DNA of 64,000 bases from Streptococcus porcinus. Its GTDB lineage: Bacteria > Bacillota > Bacilli > Lactobacillales > Streptococcaceae. Numbering within the stretch: the stretch's first letter is position 1; each line of letters opens with the position of its first letter. The translations under genes and the position numbers were made by a program. The stretch lies in assembly GCF_900475415.1 (NCBI RefSeq), contig NZ_LS483388.1, positions 1,722,001 to 1,786,000 on the forward strand. Reading direction: 5' to 3'. The notes under the pieces are model-generated. The model saw nothing but the letters and a program-made list of their open reading frames with translations. It ran no database searches and was not told the origin of the DNA. Positions 10,884-20,190 of the stretch are shown one piece after another.

Positions 10884-12746
10884 TTACTGAGCAACGAAAA
10901 GTTCTTGACCATGAGAAAGGTCAGTAGCTTCGACAATAGTAACTTCTTTATAATCAGAAGTGTTTGTCAGAACAACCATGGTCACATCATCCAAACCAGC
11001 TGCTTTAATTTTAGCAGAATCAAAACGAGCCAATAAGTCCCCTTTTTTTACATTTTGGCCAACTGACACTAATGGTTCAAAACCAAGGCCCGCCATTGAA
11101 ACAGTATCAATTCCAACATGAATCAATACTTCAGCTCCCATAGTTGATTTGATAGCGAAAGCATGACCAGTTTCAAAAACGACCTCCACTCGCCCATTAA
11201 GCGGTGCATATAAATGATTCCCACTTGGTTTGATGGCTACGCCTTTACCCATAACACCTGAAGCAAAGACAGGGTCACTAACTTTATCAAGTGATAAAAG
11301 TTGACCATCAAGTGGTGAAAAAACAATTTCTTCTTGTTTAGCATTAACACTAAGTTCGTTTGTTTCAATCTTACTAGTGATTACTTCACCGTTTTCATCC
11401 TCAAATCCAAAAAGATAAGTTAAAGTGAAACCGGCAATAAAGGATACGGCAACCATTAAAAGATATGGCAAGAGTTGGCCATTTAGGTATAGCAGGGTTC
11501 CAGGGATAATCGTAATCCCAAAGCCAGTTCCTGCCAAACCAAGCAATGATGCTGTTGCTCCACCAATGGCCCCCGCAATCAAGGAAAGAAAGAAAGGCTT
11601 ACGGTAACGTAAATTTACCCCAAAAATAGCTGGCTCAGTAATACCTAGAAAAGCTGATAAAGCTGCTGGAAAAGCAAGGGCTCTTAGTTTTGGATCTTTT
11701 GTTTTCATGCCTACAGCAACTGTTGCTGCTCCTTGTGCAGTCATGGCAGCTGTGATAATAGCGTTAAAAGGATTTGCCCCATTGTGGGCAATCAATTGTG
11801 ATTCCAATAAATTAAAGATGTGGTGAACACCTGAAACTACAATGACTTGATGAATACCACCGATAAGTAAGCCAGGTAATCCAAATGGTAAAGCGAGAAT
11901 AGTATCTGTAACTAATAAGATGTAGTTTTCAACAACATGGAATACTGGACCAATAACAAATAAGCCAAGAATTGACATCACCAGCAAAGTTACAAATGGC
12001 GTTACTAGAAGATCAAGTACTTCTGGAACATAGCGACGGACTAACTTTTCAAATTTCGCACCGATTATACCAATGATAAACGCTGGTAAAACAGAACCTT
12101 GTAAGCCTACAACTGGAATAATACCAAAGAAAATAGCTGGTTTAACATCCCCAGCTGAAGCAACTGCCCACGCATTGGGAAGAGACCCTGAAATCAACAT
12201 GAAACCAAGGACGATACCAATAACCGGACTTCCTCCAAACACTCGAAAGGTTGACCAAACAACCAACGCCGGAAGCGCAATAAAGGCGGTATCAGTTAAA
12301 ATTTGGGAATAGGTATTCAAATCTTCTGGAAGAGTAATTCCAAGTGCGCCAAGTAAGCCTCGGAGCCCCATGAAAAGACCAGTCGCTACAATAGCTGGAA
12401 TGATAGGTACAAAAACATCCCCAAAAGTACGAATTGCTTGTTGAAACCAGTTCCCTTGTTTTGCTGCTTCGCTTTTCATTTCAGATTTAGTGGAAGTAGG
12501 TAGGCCTAAAGCCACCACCTGATCATAAATCTTATTAACAGTACCAGTACCAAAAATCATTTGGTACTGTCCTGAATTAAAGAAAGCACCTTTCACTTTC
12601 TCAATGTTTTCAGCTCTTCCTTTATCAATCTTTGATTCATCAATAACCATAACTCTTAACCGTGTAGCACAATGCGCAACACTTTTAATGTTTTCACGAC
12701 CACCTAAAGCTTCGATGACTTGCTTTGCAATTTCTCTATTGTCCAT
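10884..12746 (-). CDS. scrA: Sucrose-specific PTS permease EIIBCA
   Basis: Takes up sucrose and phosphorylates it to sucrose-6-P. Domains in order: EIIB with the phosphorylated Cys26 (AHCATRLRV), a membrane EIIC of about 340 residues, and a glucose-type EIIA with the phospho-histidine at His543 (LIHVGIDTV). Length 620. The domain architecture is shared with trehalose and beta-glucoside permeases; the divergent sucrose-6-P hydrolase gene and adjacent fructokinase point to sucrose. Its promoter overlaps a LacI-type operator. Confidence 0.92.
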   Translation of the reverse strand: MDNREIAKQVIEALGGRENIKSVAHCATRLRVMVIDESKIDKGRAENIEKVKGAFFNSGQYQMIFGTGTVNKIYDQVVALGLPTSTKSEMKSEAAKQGNWFQQAIRTFGDVFVPIIPAIVATGLFMGLRGLLGALGITLPEDLNTYSQILTDTAFIALPALVVWSTFRVFGGSPVIGIVLGFMLISGSLPNAWAVASAGDVKPAIFFGIIPVVGLQGSVLPAFIIGIIGAKFEKLVRRYVPEVLDLLVTPFVTLLVMSILGLFVIGPVFHVVENYILLVTDTILALPFGLPGLLIGGIHQVIVVSGVHHIFNLLESQLIAHNGANPFNAIITAAMTAQGAATVAVGMKTKDPKLRALAFPAALSAFLGITEPAIFGVNLRYRKPFFLSLIAGAIGGATASLLGLAGTGFGITIIPGTLLYLNGQLLPYLLMVAVSFIAGFTLTYLFGFEDENGEVITSKIETNELSVNAKQEEIVFSPLDGQLLSLDKVSDPVFASGVMGKGVAIKPSGNHLYAPLNGRVEVVFETGHAFAIKSTMGAEVLIHVGIDTVSMAGLGFEPLVSVGQNVKKGDLLARFDSAKIKAAGLDDVTMVVLTNTSDYKEVTIVEATDLSHGQELFVAQ

Positions 12747-12800
12747 CTTTGCAAATTCTCCTTTTTCCTTTTGATAAATCTGCTTTATCTCTTGATAACC

Positions 12801-12840
12801 ATTTTAGCACCTTTACATTTTATGTCAAGCGTTTGACATA
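12801..12840 (-). promoter_or_regulatory. scrA promoter overlapping an ScrR-type operator
   Basis: On the minus strand, TTGACA (12823-12828), 16 nt, TAAAAT (12801-12806). The -35 box lies within a near-perfect 20-bp palindrome at 12821-12840 (19 of 20 positions symmetric in sense, half-site TATGTCAA, centred on CG), the form of a LacI-family operator. Binding of ScrR here would block the -35 directly. Confidence 0.75.
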
Positions 12841-12877
12841 AAATAAAAAAATTACAGGTTAAATATTGATTTTTAAA

Positions 12878-12897
12878 AGGAAAACGTTTAGTATAGT
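12878..12897 (+). promoter_or_regulatory. Second operator-like AAACGTTT site and scrB -10 box
   Basis: GGAAAACGTTTAG contains a palindromic AAACGTTT core, suitable for a LacI/CcpA-family regulator, and runs directly into a TATAGT -10 box (12892-12897) for scrB. No good -35 is seen at the ideal distance. Either ScrR or CcpA could bind. Confidence 0.5.
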
Positions 12898-12926
12898 ATC
12901 TAAGAATTCAACAAAGGAGTACCTCT

Positions 12927-14366
12927 ATGGATTTACCAAAGGAGATTCGTTACCGGCCTTATCATGAGTGGTCAGAACAAGAATTTCAGATAATAAAAGC
13001 TAATATTTCTAACTCTCCCTGGCATGTTCATTACCATATAGAACCTAGAACTGGCTTATTAAATGATCCAAATGGTTTTTCTTATTTTAATGGTCAATAT
13101 CATCTTTTTTATCAAAATTGGCCTTACGGTCCAGCTCACGGCTTAAAGCAATGGGTTCATCTTATCTCCGACGATTTAGTCCATTTTGAAGAAACAGGAA
13201 TAAAATTACTTCCTGATCACACTAATGACAAAGAGGGTGCCTATTCTGGCTCAGCCTACCCTGTTGGTGATCAATTGTTTCTATTCTATACCGGTAACGT
13301 ACGCGATGCTAATTGGCTACGCGATCCAAGACAAATTGGTGCCTATCTCTCGACTGATGGCCAGCTCAAAAAATGCTCTCAAGTCCTTATTCCCCAACCC
13401 ATAGATGTAACAGAACATTTTCGAGATCCACAAATTTTTGAATACCAAGACCAGCTATATGCTATTATTGGCGCTCAAAGTCATGAAAAGAGAGGTTTTA
13501 TCAAGCTCTACAAAGCTGTCAATAATGATGTGGAAAATTGGGAATTTGTGTCAAATCTAGATATTGGTCGCCAAGCAAGTGAATATATGATTGAGTGTCC
13601 CAATTTAGTCTTTATCGATCAAACACCGGTTCTTATCTACTGTCCTCAGGGTCTTTCTAAAAAGGAGTTAGCCTATGCCAACATCTATCCTAACACCTAC
13701 CAGATCTTTGAAGCCTTCGACCCTGCTAATGGATGCTTGATTGGTCAAGCCCCTTTACGGAATCTAGATTTTGGGTTTGATATCTATGCAACCCAGGCTT
13801 TCAATAGTCCTGATGGCCGCACCCTCGCTATCTCTTGGATTGGCCTTCCCGACATCGATTATCCAACAGATCGTTATGACTATCAAGGAGCACTCAGTCT
13901 TGTCAAAGAGCTAACTATCCAAGATGGTATCCTATATCAAAAGCCCGTTCAGGCTCTTTCAGACTTGAAAACAAAACCTCAACTTCTAGATGAAACAGAA
14001 CACACCTCAAATTGCTACTTGTTAGAAATAACAGTTTCTAAGCGCGAGCAAAAAAGTCTGATTCTTTTTGCTGATGCAAAAGGTCAAGGCTTAGCCATCA
14101 CTGTTGATACCCAAGAAGGCTGGATGAGTCTTGACCGAAGCCAATCTAGTAATCGCTTCGCTGAAAATTTTGGAACTAAACGCTCTTGCCAAATTCCAAA
14201 AGAAGATGTTACACTTAATATCTACGTAGACCAGTCTATAGTTGAAATTTTTATCAATGATGGTCAATTTGTCCTAACAAGCCGCTATTTCCCAGAAGAG
14301 AAGGCTTCAGCTATTCTGATGCCAGATGGCAAGGTTACGGGACTTTACTATGAAATGAGGTATTAG
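12927..14366 (+). CDS. scrB: Sucrose-6-phosphate hydrolase (GH32)
   Basis: Cleaves sucrose-6-P into glucose-6-P and fructose in the cytoplasm. It is a complete GH32 enzyme of 479 residues: nucleophile motif NDPNG at 46-50, RDP transition-state motif at 166-168, and acid/base glutamate in the EC motif at 223-224, with a C-terminal beta-sandwich. No signal peptide. ATG with AAAGGAG in front. scrR starts one base after its stop, so the two genes are co-transcribed. Confidence 0.95.
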   Translation: MDLPKEIRYRPYHEWSEQEFQIIKANISNSPWHVHYHIEPRTGLLNDPNGFSYFNGQYHLFYQNWPYGPAHGLKQWVHLISDDLVHFEETGIKLLPDHTNDKEGAYSGSAYPVGDQLFLFYTGNVRDANWLRDPRQIGAYLSTDGQLKKCSQVLIPQPIDVTEHFRDPQIFEYQDQLYAIIGAQSHEKRGFIKLYKAVNNDVENWEFVSNLDIGRQASEYMIECPNLVFIDQTPVLIYCPQGLSKKELAYANIYPNTYQIFEAFDPANGCLIGQAPLRNLDFGFDIYATQAFNSPDGRTLAISWIGLPDIDYPTDRYDYQGALSLVKELTIQDGILYQKPVQALSDLKTKPQLLDETEHTSNCYLLEITVSKREQKSLILFADAKGQGLAITVDTQEGWMSLDRSQSSNRFAENFGTKRSCQIPKEDVTLNIYVDQSIVEIFINDGQFVLTSRYFPEEKASAILMPDGKVTGLYYEMRY

Positions 14367-14367
14367 T

Positions 14368-15333
14368 GTGGTAGCAAAATTAACCGATGTTGCTGAACTA
14401 GCTGGAGTTAGCCCAACAACTGTTTCACGTGTTATTAATCAAAAGGGATACTTGTCCCAAAAAACAATAGATAAGGTTAAAGCTGCTATGCGTGAATTAG
14501 GTTATCAACCTAACAATTTTGCTCGTAGTCTACAAGGTAAATCAGCCCGACTAGTTGGTTTGATTTTTCCTAATATTAGCAATATTTTTTATTCTGAACT
14601 AATTGAATACTTAGAAATCGAACTTTTCAAGGCTGGTTATAAAACAATTATTTGTAACAGCCAACATGATCCTCTTAAAGAACGAGAATATCTAGAAATG
14701 TTGGCTGCAAATCAAGTCGATGGTATTATTTCATCTAGTCATAACTTAGGTATCGAAGATTATGAACGTGTGGAAGCACCAATTGTGGCTTTCGATCGTA
14801 ATTTGGCCCCAAATGTTCCCATTATTTCCTCTGACAACTTCCAAGGTGGCCAATTGGCTGCACAAACGTTACAAAGTTATCATTGTCAGACCATCATCAT
14901 GATAACTGGTAACGATAACTCCGATTCACCGACAGGTTTACGTCAACTTGGTTTTTCTTACCAATTAAAAAAAAGTGCTGACATTATTAAATTACCGAAT
15001 CATCTATCGCCTATACGTCGCGAAATGGAAATTAAATCTATTCTAGCTACTCGTAAACCCGATGGTATTTTTGCATCAGATGATTTAACAGCAATCTTAA
15101 TCATGAAAGTAGCCAAGCAACTAGGCTTGACGATTCCAAAAGACTTAAAGCTTATTGGCTATGACGGGACAGCATTTGTTGAAAATTATTTCCCCCAACT
15201 CACAACCATTAAACAACCTATTCCAGAAATTGCTCAATTAACTGTAGAAATCCTTTTAAAGCGGATTGCCAAAGAAAAAATTGCCAAAGATTATATCTTA
15301 CCCATAAGCCTTCTACCTGGGAAAAGCATTTAA
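14368..15333 (+). CDS. scrR: LacI-family sucrose operon regulator ScrR
   Basis: Represses scrA and scrB in the absence of sucrose. The N-terminal helix-turn-helix (LTDVAELAGVSPTTVSRVIN, residues 5-24) is followed by a hinge and a periplasmic-binding-like effector domain; 321 residues. The GTG start uses a GAGG located inside the 3' end of scrB. The LacI-type palindrome between scrA and scrB is its likely target. Confidence 0.92.
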   Translation: MVAKLTDVAELAGVSPTTVSRVINQKGYLSQKTIDKVKAAMRELGYQPNNFARSLQGKSARLVGLIFPNISNIFYSELIEYLEIELFKAGYKTIICNSQHDPLKEREYLEMLAANQVDGIISSSHNLGIEDYERVEAPIVAFDRNLAPNVPIISSDNFQGGQLAAQTLQSYHCQTIIMITGNDNSDSPTGLRQLGFSYQLKKSADIIKLPNHLSPIRREMEIKSILATRKPDGIFASDDLTAILIMKVAKQLGLTIPKDLKLIGYDGTAFVENYFPQLTTIKQPIPEIAQLTVEILLKRIAKEKIAKDYILPISLLPGKSI

Positions 15334-15352
15334 AAAAGGCGACATTCAAGCT

Positions 15353-15391
15353 AAAAAAGCACCTATTCCCGTGGGAATAGGTGCTTTTTTT
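15353..15391. terminator. Bidirectional terminator, scrR / nusB
   Basis: Perfect 18-bp stem including the A and T tracts (core GCACCTATTCCC) with a 2-nt loop between the convergent genes; the nusB stop lies in its right arm. Confidence 0.9.
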
Positions 15392-15821
15392 AATTATCTT
15401 TTACAAATTGGCTTAATAAACCATTAATGAACTTGGCCGAGGTTTCATCAGAATATTTTTTAGCAATTTCAATGATTTCATTTAACGCCACGCGGTCTGG
15501 AGTTTCGTCAAAATACTTGATTTCGTAAAGACCTAAACGAAGCATCGTTCTATCTGACAAGGTCAATCGTTCAATTGACCAACCTTTTTTTAGATTTTCT
15601 TTAATGATGGCGTCCAGTTCATCCTTATGATTGTTAACCCCATTAACTAAGGTCAATAGAAAGGCTGGTATATCCAAAGGATGATCTTGATCCGACACCT
15701 TATCATAATCATAGGCAAATTGAGACGACTCTAAAAAGTCACCTCCATGTTCCATATTAAAGAGTGCTTGAAAAGCACGCTCTCGAAGGTCTCTTCTTGA
15801 ATTTTCAAAACTACTAGTCAT
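15390..15821 (-). CDS. nusB: Transcription antitermination factor NusB
   Basis: RNA-binding factor for rRNA antitermination, forming a heterodimer with S10. All-helical protein; the arginine-rich N-terminus ([13 protein letters not shown]) is typical. The open frame reaches 15839, but I choose the ATG at 15821, giving 143 residues and the family-typical [16 protein letters not shown] start, with AGAGG about 9 nt upstream. The start overlaps the end of the Asp23-family gene, indicating coupling. Order efp, asp23-like, nusB is conserved in streptococci. Confidence 0.92.
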   Translation of the reverse strand: MTSSFENSRRDLRERAFQALFNMEHGGDFLESSQFAYDYDKVSDQDHPLDIPAFLLTLVNGVNNHKDELDAIIKENLKKGWSIERLTLSDRTMLRLGLYEIKYFDETPDRVALNEIIEIAKKYSDETSAKFINGLLSQFVKDN

Positions 15822-16203
15822 CCAAGAAATCCTCTTCAAACAGTGATTTCAAATCAGGTTTCGGCGTTTTCTCTGGTACAATACCTTCCACGTGGATATT
15901 AACTGCAGCGATAGTAACCTCTGCCATATCATAGACAGCTGCTTTTACAGCCTTTTGAATAGCCACTGAAACAGTTGGTACTTTGACACCATACTGAAGA
16001 TAAACATAGATATCGGCAGTGACAGAGCCATCATCCTCTGTACGTAAGTACACTCCTTTACCTAGACTAGCTTTATTAAAACTGTCTGACATTTTTTTGT
16101 TATGAAGTGAATAGACGCCGTCAACTTGTGTTGCAGCAATGCCTGTAATAACTTCAAGAACACGTGGTGAGATAACGATTTCACCAATATTTTCGCTCAA
16201 CAT
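15814..16203 (-). CDS. Asp23/Gls24 family protein (YqhY-like)
   Basis: 129 residues with the Asp23 fold: [24 protein letters not shown] at the N-terminus and a second half with [13 protein letters not shown] sequence. By its position between efp and nusB it corresponds to YqhY of Bacillus, reported to be linked to acetyl-CoA carboxylase regulation there. No catalytic residues. No membrane anchor is seen. The acidic tail (EEDFLDD) overlaps the nusB start. Confidence 0.88.
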   Translation of the reverse strand: MLSENIGEIVISPRVLEVITGIAATQVDGVYSLHNKKMSDSFNKASLGKGVYLRTEDDGSVTADIYVYLQYGVKVPTVSVAIQKAVKAAVYDMAEVTIAAVNIHVEGIVPEKTPKPDLKSLFEEDFLDD

Positions 16204-16244
16204 AGCATTTCCTTTCTTTTCTCAACAAGTTGTTGACAAAATCC

Positions 16245-16802
16245 TTAAGCACGAGAAACGTAGGTACCTTCGGCTGTGTTAATAATCAATTTTTGTCCAA
16301 CTTCGATAAAGTCTGGAACATTGACAACTAACCCTGTTTCAAGAGTAGCTGGTTTACCAGAACCTGTTACAGTAGCTCCTTTTATAGAAGGTTGTGTTTC
16401 TGTAACAGTTAACTCAACAGTTGTAGGTACCGTAACACCGATAACCTCACTGCCGTAAAATTGAATCTTAACATCAGAATTTTCAAGAATATAAAGCAAT
16501 TCTTGCTCAACGTTCGCAACTGGAATTTCATATTGATCATAGGTTTCAGTATTCATAAAGTAAGCTGTGTCGTCCATTTTGTACAAGTATTGAGCTGGAA
16601 CAGTTTCAATAATGGCTTGTTCAAACTTCTCGTCTGGACGATAAGTCGTATCAAAAGTAGAACCTGTACGAACATCACGCAATTTCATACGCATGATGGT
16701 ATTCCCTTTACCTGGTTTGTGGTGACTTGCTTCAAGAACGCGAATTAATTTGCCTTCTGACTCAAAAGTCATACCTGCTCTAAGCTTACTTGCTTCAATC
16801 AT
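16245..16802 (-). CDS. efp: Translation elongation factor P
   Basis: Relieves ribosome stalling at proline runs. The 185 residues comprise the KOW-like domain I and two OB domains. The tip loop reads HHKPGKGN, with Lys32 the residue modified in other bacteria; the 'PGKG' form with Lys is normal for firmicutes. SD AGAGG precedes the ATG. It heads efp, asp23-like, nusB. Confidence 0.95.
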   Translation of the reverse strand: MIEASKLRAGMTFESEGKLIRVLEASHHKPGKGNTIMRMKLRDVRTGSTFDTTYRPDEKFEQAIIETVPAQYLYKMDDTAYFMNTETYDQYEIPVANVEQELLYILENSDVKIQFYGSEVIGVTVPTTVELTVTETQPSIKGATVTGSGKPATLETGLVVNVPDFIEVGQKLIINTAEGTYVSRA

Positions 16803-16941
16803 TTATTATTACCTCTTATTACTAAAATATTTATCATCTCATTCTATCACAAAAGGACCTTTTGCTCAAATCTTTTCTGCCCAAGGAAAGGCGTAAGACT
16901 CCTATCTTCACTTTTAACCAACTTCACTAGTAAAGACAAAC

Positions 16942-17400
16942 CTAGTCTGAATAACCACCCAATGTTAGTTCTGGTACATCGTGTTGCACATAGGCCACTC
17001 CTTTTTTCTCCATCAACTCAATAGCAAAAGGATGTGGCCGATAGTGGGCTTTATAAGTGATTTTCTTTATTCCTGCTTGTAAAAGGGCCTTAGTACAATT
17101 GATACAGGGAAAATGTGTCACGTAAAGTTCCGTTCCATCCGTTGAGATTCCTTCCTTAGCACACTGTATCAGAGCGTTCATTTCAGCATGAACTGTCCTG
17201 ATGCAATGTCCATCTTCCATGTAGTGGCCAGCTTCGTTACAATTGTCTGTCGCTGAAACGCCACCATTATAACCAGTTGCAATAATGCGATTATCCTTCA
17301 CCAAAACAGCTCCTACAAAAGCACGGTCACAGGTTGACCGCTTGGAGATAAGCTCTGCATTGGCCATAAAATAATCTTGCCATGATAAACGATTTGTCAT
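16942..17400 (-). CDS. comEB: dCMP / ComEB-type deoxycytidylate deaminase
   Basis: Deaminates dCMP to dUMP for thymidylate synthesis. 152 residues with the zinc site of the cytidine deaminase superfamily: HAE (TVHAEMNAL) and PCxxC (FPCINCTK). An additional His/Cys-rich stretch ([18 protein letters not shown]) corresponds to the second zinc site of dCMP deaminases. In Bacillus the homologue lies in a competence locus; here it lies between efp and a peptidase gene, without competence genes. Confidence 0.92.
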   Translation of the reverse strand: MTNRLSWQDYFMANAELISKRSTCDRAFVGAVLVKDNRIIATGYNGGVSATDNCNEAGHYMEDGHCIRTVHAEMNALIQCAKEGISTDGTELYVTHFPCINCTKALLQAGIKKITYKAHYRPHPFAIELMEKKGVAYVQHDVPELTLGGYSD

Positions 17401-17433
17401 TGCTTCTTACCTAACACTTTCTAGATTATTCAC

Positions 17434-18507
17434 TCACAATACGATTAATTCCTTAGGCGCCAAAGTTAAAACCTGACACCCCATCTCCGTAATAACTAAG
17501 TCATCCTCTATTCGCACGCCGTACTTATTATCTAAATAAATACCCGGTTCATCTGTTACTACCATACCGACCTGAAGTTTTTGCTGAGACTTTCCAAAAA
17601 ATGGATTTTCGTGGATATCAAGTCCAATACCATGGCCAATGCCGTGTGTGAAGTTACTACCGTAACCAGCTGAAGTAATAATATCTCGTGGGACTTTATC
17701 AAAATCGGTAAAGGTCATACCCGCACAAGCTTTTTCTATCAGAGCCTCATTGGCCGCAAGTACAATCTCATAAATCTCACGCTCTTGATCCGTCACCTGT
17801 CCAATATGAATAGTTCTAGTCATATCACTAACATAGTGGTTATAGTAACAACCAAAATCCATTGTTAGACTCTCTCCAGACCTAATAACCTTATCGCTAG
17901 CACGTCCGTGGGGCATAGCAGAGCGAAAACCTGAGGCTGCAATGGTGTCAAATGAAGTTCCACTAGCACCATACTGACGCATCTGAAAATCTAAAAAATT
18001 AGCTAACTCTTGTTCAGTAGTTATTCCAGGTTTAATAAAATCAAGAGCATCCATAAAGGCCTTATCCGAAATAGAGCAAGCTTTAGCAATTGTCTTAATT
18101 TCAGAATCATCCTTAATCAAGCGTAGTTCCTCCACAAAACCTGCTTGCGCAAGCAAAGTAATCCCCGAAAAAGCAGTCTGCAGTGCTTGATAAAAGGAAA
18201 AGCTAACTTGGTCCTCAAATGCAAGGTTGTCCACTCGATCTGTTTCTAACAACTCTGCAACAACTTTTAATGGTGTACGACTTTCGATAATATCAAAACC
18301 TTCTATACTAGCCTTGGCCATTAATGTATAGCGAGAATCAGTGATAAAGATACGACGTTTGCTTGTGATTAAAATAGTTGCTGCACTTCCTGAAAAACCT
18401 GTTAAATAATAACAATTTGTTAAATTAGTGACGAGAATAGCATCCAGCCCTTTCTCTTTTAGTAATTCTTGACATTTCATTAAACGTTTTTCCATAATTT
18501 CACCCAT
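17434..18507 (-). CDS. Xaa-Pro aminopeptidase / proline dipeptidase (M24B)
   Basis: Metallopeptidase removing residues next to proline. The N-terminal creatinase-like domain (1-125) is followed by the pita-bread M24 domain with the dinuclear metal ligands: MDFGCYYNHYVSDMTRT (two Asp), THGIGHGIG (His), and late Glu residues in TDEPGIY and RIEDDL. 357 residues. The ATG at 18507 has AAGGAG at a long 12-nt spacing; an alternative ATG four codons in (MEKRLMKC) has GGGTGA. PepP versus PepQ specificity cannot be told apart. Confidence 0.9.
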   Translation of the reverse strand: MGEIMEKRLMKCQELLKEKGLDAILVTNLTNCYYLTGFSGSAATILITSKRRIFITDSRYTLMAKASIEGFDIIESRTPLKVVAELLETDRVDNLAFEDQVSFSFYQALQTAFSGITLLAQAGFVEELRLIKDDSEIKTIAKACSISDKAFMDALDFIKPGITTEQELANFLDFQMRQYGASGTSFDTIAASGFRSAMPHGRASDKVIRSGESLTMDFGCYYNHYVSDMTRTIHIGQVTDQEREIYEIVLAANEALIEKACAGMTFTDFDKVPRDIITSAGYGSNFTHGIGHGIGLDIHENPFFGKSQQKLQVGMVVTDEPGIYLDNKYGVRIEDDLVITEMGCQVLTLAPKELIVL

Positions 18508-18626
18508 ACTTAAATTAATCTCCTTCTACTGACTTTTGAGAATATTGTAGCATGAAAGGCTACTTAATGGCTAGAAATCACAGTAAAAGAGCCAGTAAGT
18601 TTAATTAAATGAGTTATTCTTATTTA

Positions 18627-18663
18627 GTAAAGCGTTTACACATGGATTAAAAAAGTGTAAAAT
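18627..18663 (+). promoter_or_regulatory. Promoter with cre-like palindrome for the excalibur gene pair
   Basis: TTTACA (18635-18640), 17 nt, TAAAAT (18658-18663). The -35 lies in the near-palindrome GTAAAGCGTTTAC, which matches a CcpA catabolite-response element in most positions, so glucose repression is plausible. Confidence 0.6.
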
Positions 18664-18692
18664 TAAAATAAAAATAAGAAATTGGAAAACTA

Positions 18693-19703
18693 ATGAAAAA
18701 TAAAAGTTGCTTAACTGCTGTTCTATATGTGTTTCTAGGAATTATTATTTTTAGTATTATTTTAATACTAATGCCTCTGATTTTAATAGCAGGAATTATA
18801 AGTCTATGGTTCTATAGCAAGAAAAAACCAGATAGCAAAAGAAAAAATTATGCTATCGGTGCGATAGCCATAGGTTTAATTGGAACTTCTATTTTAAGTT
18901 TTAGTCTTACACATTCTTCTAATACACTTAAAAATACAGAGCAAGTAGCTCCTAACACTGTCATTAGCTCCAAAAATAAAGAGACAAATCCTCAAGCTAA
19001 ACACAACTCTTCCCAGAGTCAGAACAAAGGCATTAGTAAAGCTAATCTAGCTATTAGTCAGTTAGAAAAGGATACCAATCCTATAAATCTAGAAAAAGCT
19101 AGAGTAGCTATCAAGCAAATCAAAAACGATAAGGATAGACAACTATTACAAAAACGCTTCGTACGGCTTGAGCAAGACATGTATACAGAAGAAGCAAAAA
19201 AGATAACTGAAGAGTTAGAATTAACAAAAACTAAATCCTTAATTGAAAGCGCTAGACAGAAGGTAAATCTCATCACTGACGTTAGCCAAAGGAAAAATTT
19301 TACAGACCGCATTAATTTAGTGAATAAGACTATTGAGGAAGAAACCCAGATGGCCATCATAAACAATGCCGAAAGTGCTGTGAAGCAGCTTGAGGTGAGT
19401 CAAATCCGTGATCATGTTGCCAATGTGCAAAATAAAGTTAACCTCGTTACCGATAGTGAACGGAGAACAAGCCTAATTAATCGTATAAATACAGTTATTT
19501 CAACCATTGAGTTGCACGAAATTCAAGAACGTGAAGCTCAAGCAACGACAGCCCCGCAGTTTTCCCAACCCCCTTCAACTAGCAATAGCTACTATGCTAA
19601 CTGTACGGCTATGCGGAATGCTAATGCCGCCCCAATCCAACAAGGTCAGCCAGGTTACAGTGCACACTTAGATCGTGACCATGACGGATGGGCATGTGAA
19701 TGA
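18693..19703 (+). CDS. Membrane-anchored surface protein with C-terminal excalibur domain
   Basis: 336 residues of unknown function. Two hydrophobic stretches (about 8-42 and 54-73) anchor the N-terminus. A Ser/Asn/Gln-rich linker follows (80-112), then three related helical repeats of roughly 45 residues (about 113-165, 175-225, 226-272; recurring 'VNLVTD-RR-L-NRIN' pattern). The C-terminus is an excalibur domain (about 299-336): YYANCTAMRNANAAPI and the calcium-loop-like DRDHDGWACE. Excalibur domains occur on extracellular proteins and nucleases, but no nuclease domain is present here. Its stop overlaps the next start (ATGA). Confidence 0.8.
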   Translation: MKNKSCLTAVLYVFLGIIIFSIILILMPLILIAGIISLWFYSKKKPDSKRKNYAIGAIAIGLIGTSILSFSLTHSSNTLKNTEQVAPNTVISSKNKETNPQAKHNSSQSQNKGISKANLAISQLEKDTNPINLEKARVAIKQIKNDKDRQLLQKRFVRLEQDMYTEEAKKITEELELTKTKSLIESARQKVNLITDVSQRKNFTDRINLVNKTIEEETQMAIINNAESAVKQLEVSQIRDHVANVQNKVNLVTDSERRTSLINRINTVISTIELHEIQEREAQATTAPQFSQPPSTSNSYYANCTAMRNANAAPIQQGQPGYSAHLDRDHDGWACE

Positions 19704-20173
19704 GCAAGAAATTAACAGTCATATTACTACTATCTTTCTTGTTACTAAATAGTAAGGTTACTAGAGCTGAATCACCACCTATTTTAGCCCACAATGAGGC
19801 CCAAGCAATTTTAACTTATAAACAAAGCAGTCACTACTTCAAACATACTTCTATTGCTAAACTTCAAATTATGATGGTAAAAGGAGACCAATTTTACCTC
19901 TATACAGGCCGTGCGACTTGCCCCCACTGCAGAAGTTTCATCCCTAAACTTCTGCAGGTAACTCAACATTGCAAGGTCCCCATTCACTATTTAGATTCTG
20001 AAAACACCAGCCTTGATCTAACACTAAGGCATTTTAGAACACATTATGGGATAATGACTGTCCCCAATCTCTCATATTTTCAATCCAATCATCTCATTAA
20101 AAGTTTGGATAAGCCTAGTCAAGCACAAAAAGAAGATATCTGGCACTTTCTATTACAACAAAAAATCCGGTAG
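19700..20173 (+). CDS. Exported thioredoxin-fold protein (bacteriocin-accessory-like)
   Basis: 157 residues. A clear signal peptide (residues 1-23, hydrophobic LTVILLLSFLLLN, cleavage after SKVTRA) leads to a thioredoxin-like domain with the redox motif CPHC at about residues 74-77 and a cis-Pro region (MTVPNLSYF). It resembles the PedC/BrcD accessory proteins found with some class II bacteriocins, which help disulfide formation, yet no bacteriocin gene is present. Overlaps the excalibur gene by 4 nt, so the two are translated together; the excalibur domain has two cysteines that could be its substrate (inference). Confidence 0.75.
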   Translation: MSKKLTVILLLSFLLLNSKVTRAESPPILAHNEAQAILTYKQSSHYFKHTSIAKLQIMMVKGDQFYLYTGRATCPHCRSFIPKLLQVTQHCKVPIHYLDSENTSLDLTLRHFRTHYGIMTVPNLSYFQSNHLIKSLDKPSQAQKEDIWHFLLQQKIR

Positions 20174-20190
20174 AAAACCGGTTTTTTATT
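20161..20190. terminator. Short terminator hairpin, convergent with uvrA
   Basis: CCGGT / ACCGG stem with a small loop, A-run before and T6 after. It serves the thioredoxin-fold gene and, read backward, uvrA. Confidence 0.5.

Noticed and set aside
18693..19703. Excalibur protein as a secreted nuclease
   Set aside because: Excalibur domains often accompany thermonuclease domains, but no nuclease motif is found in this protein.
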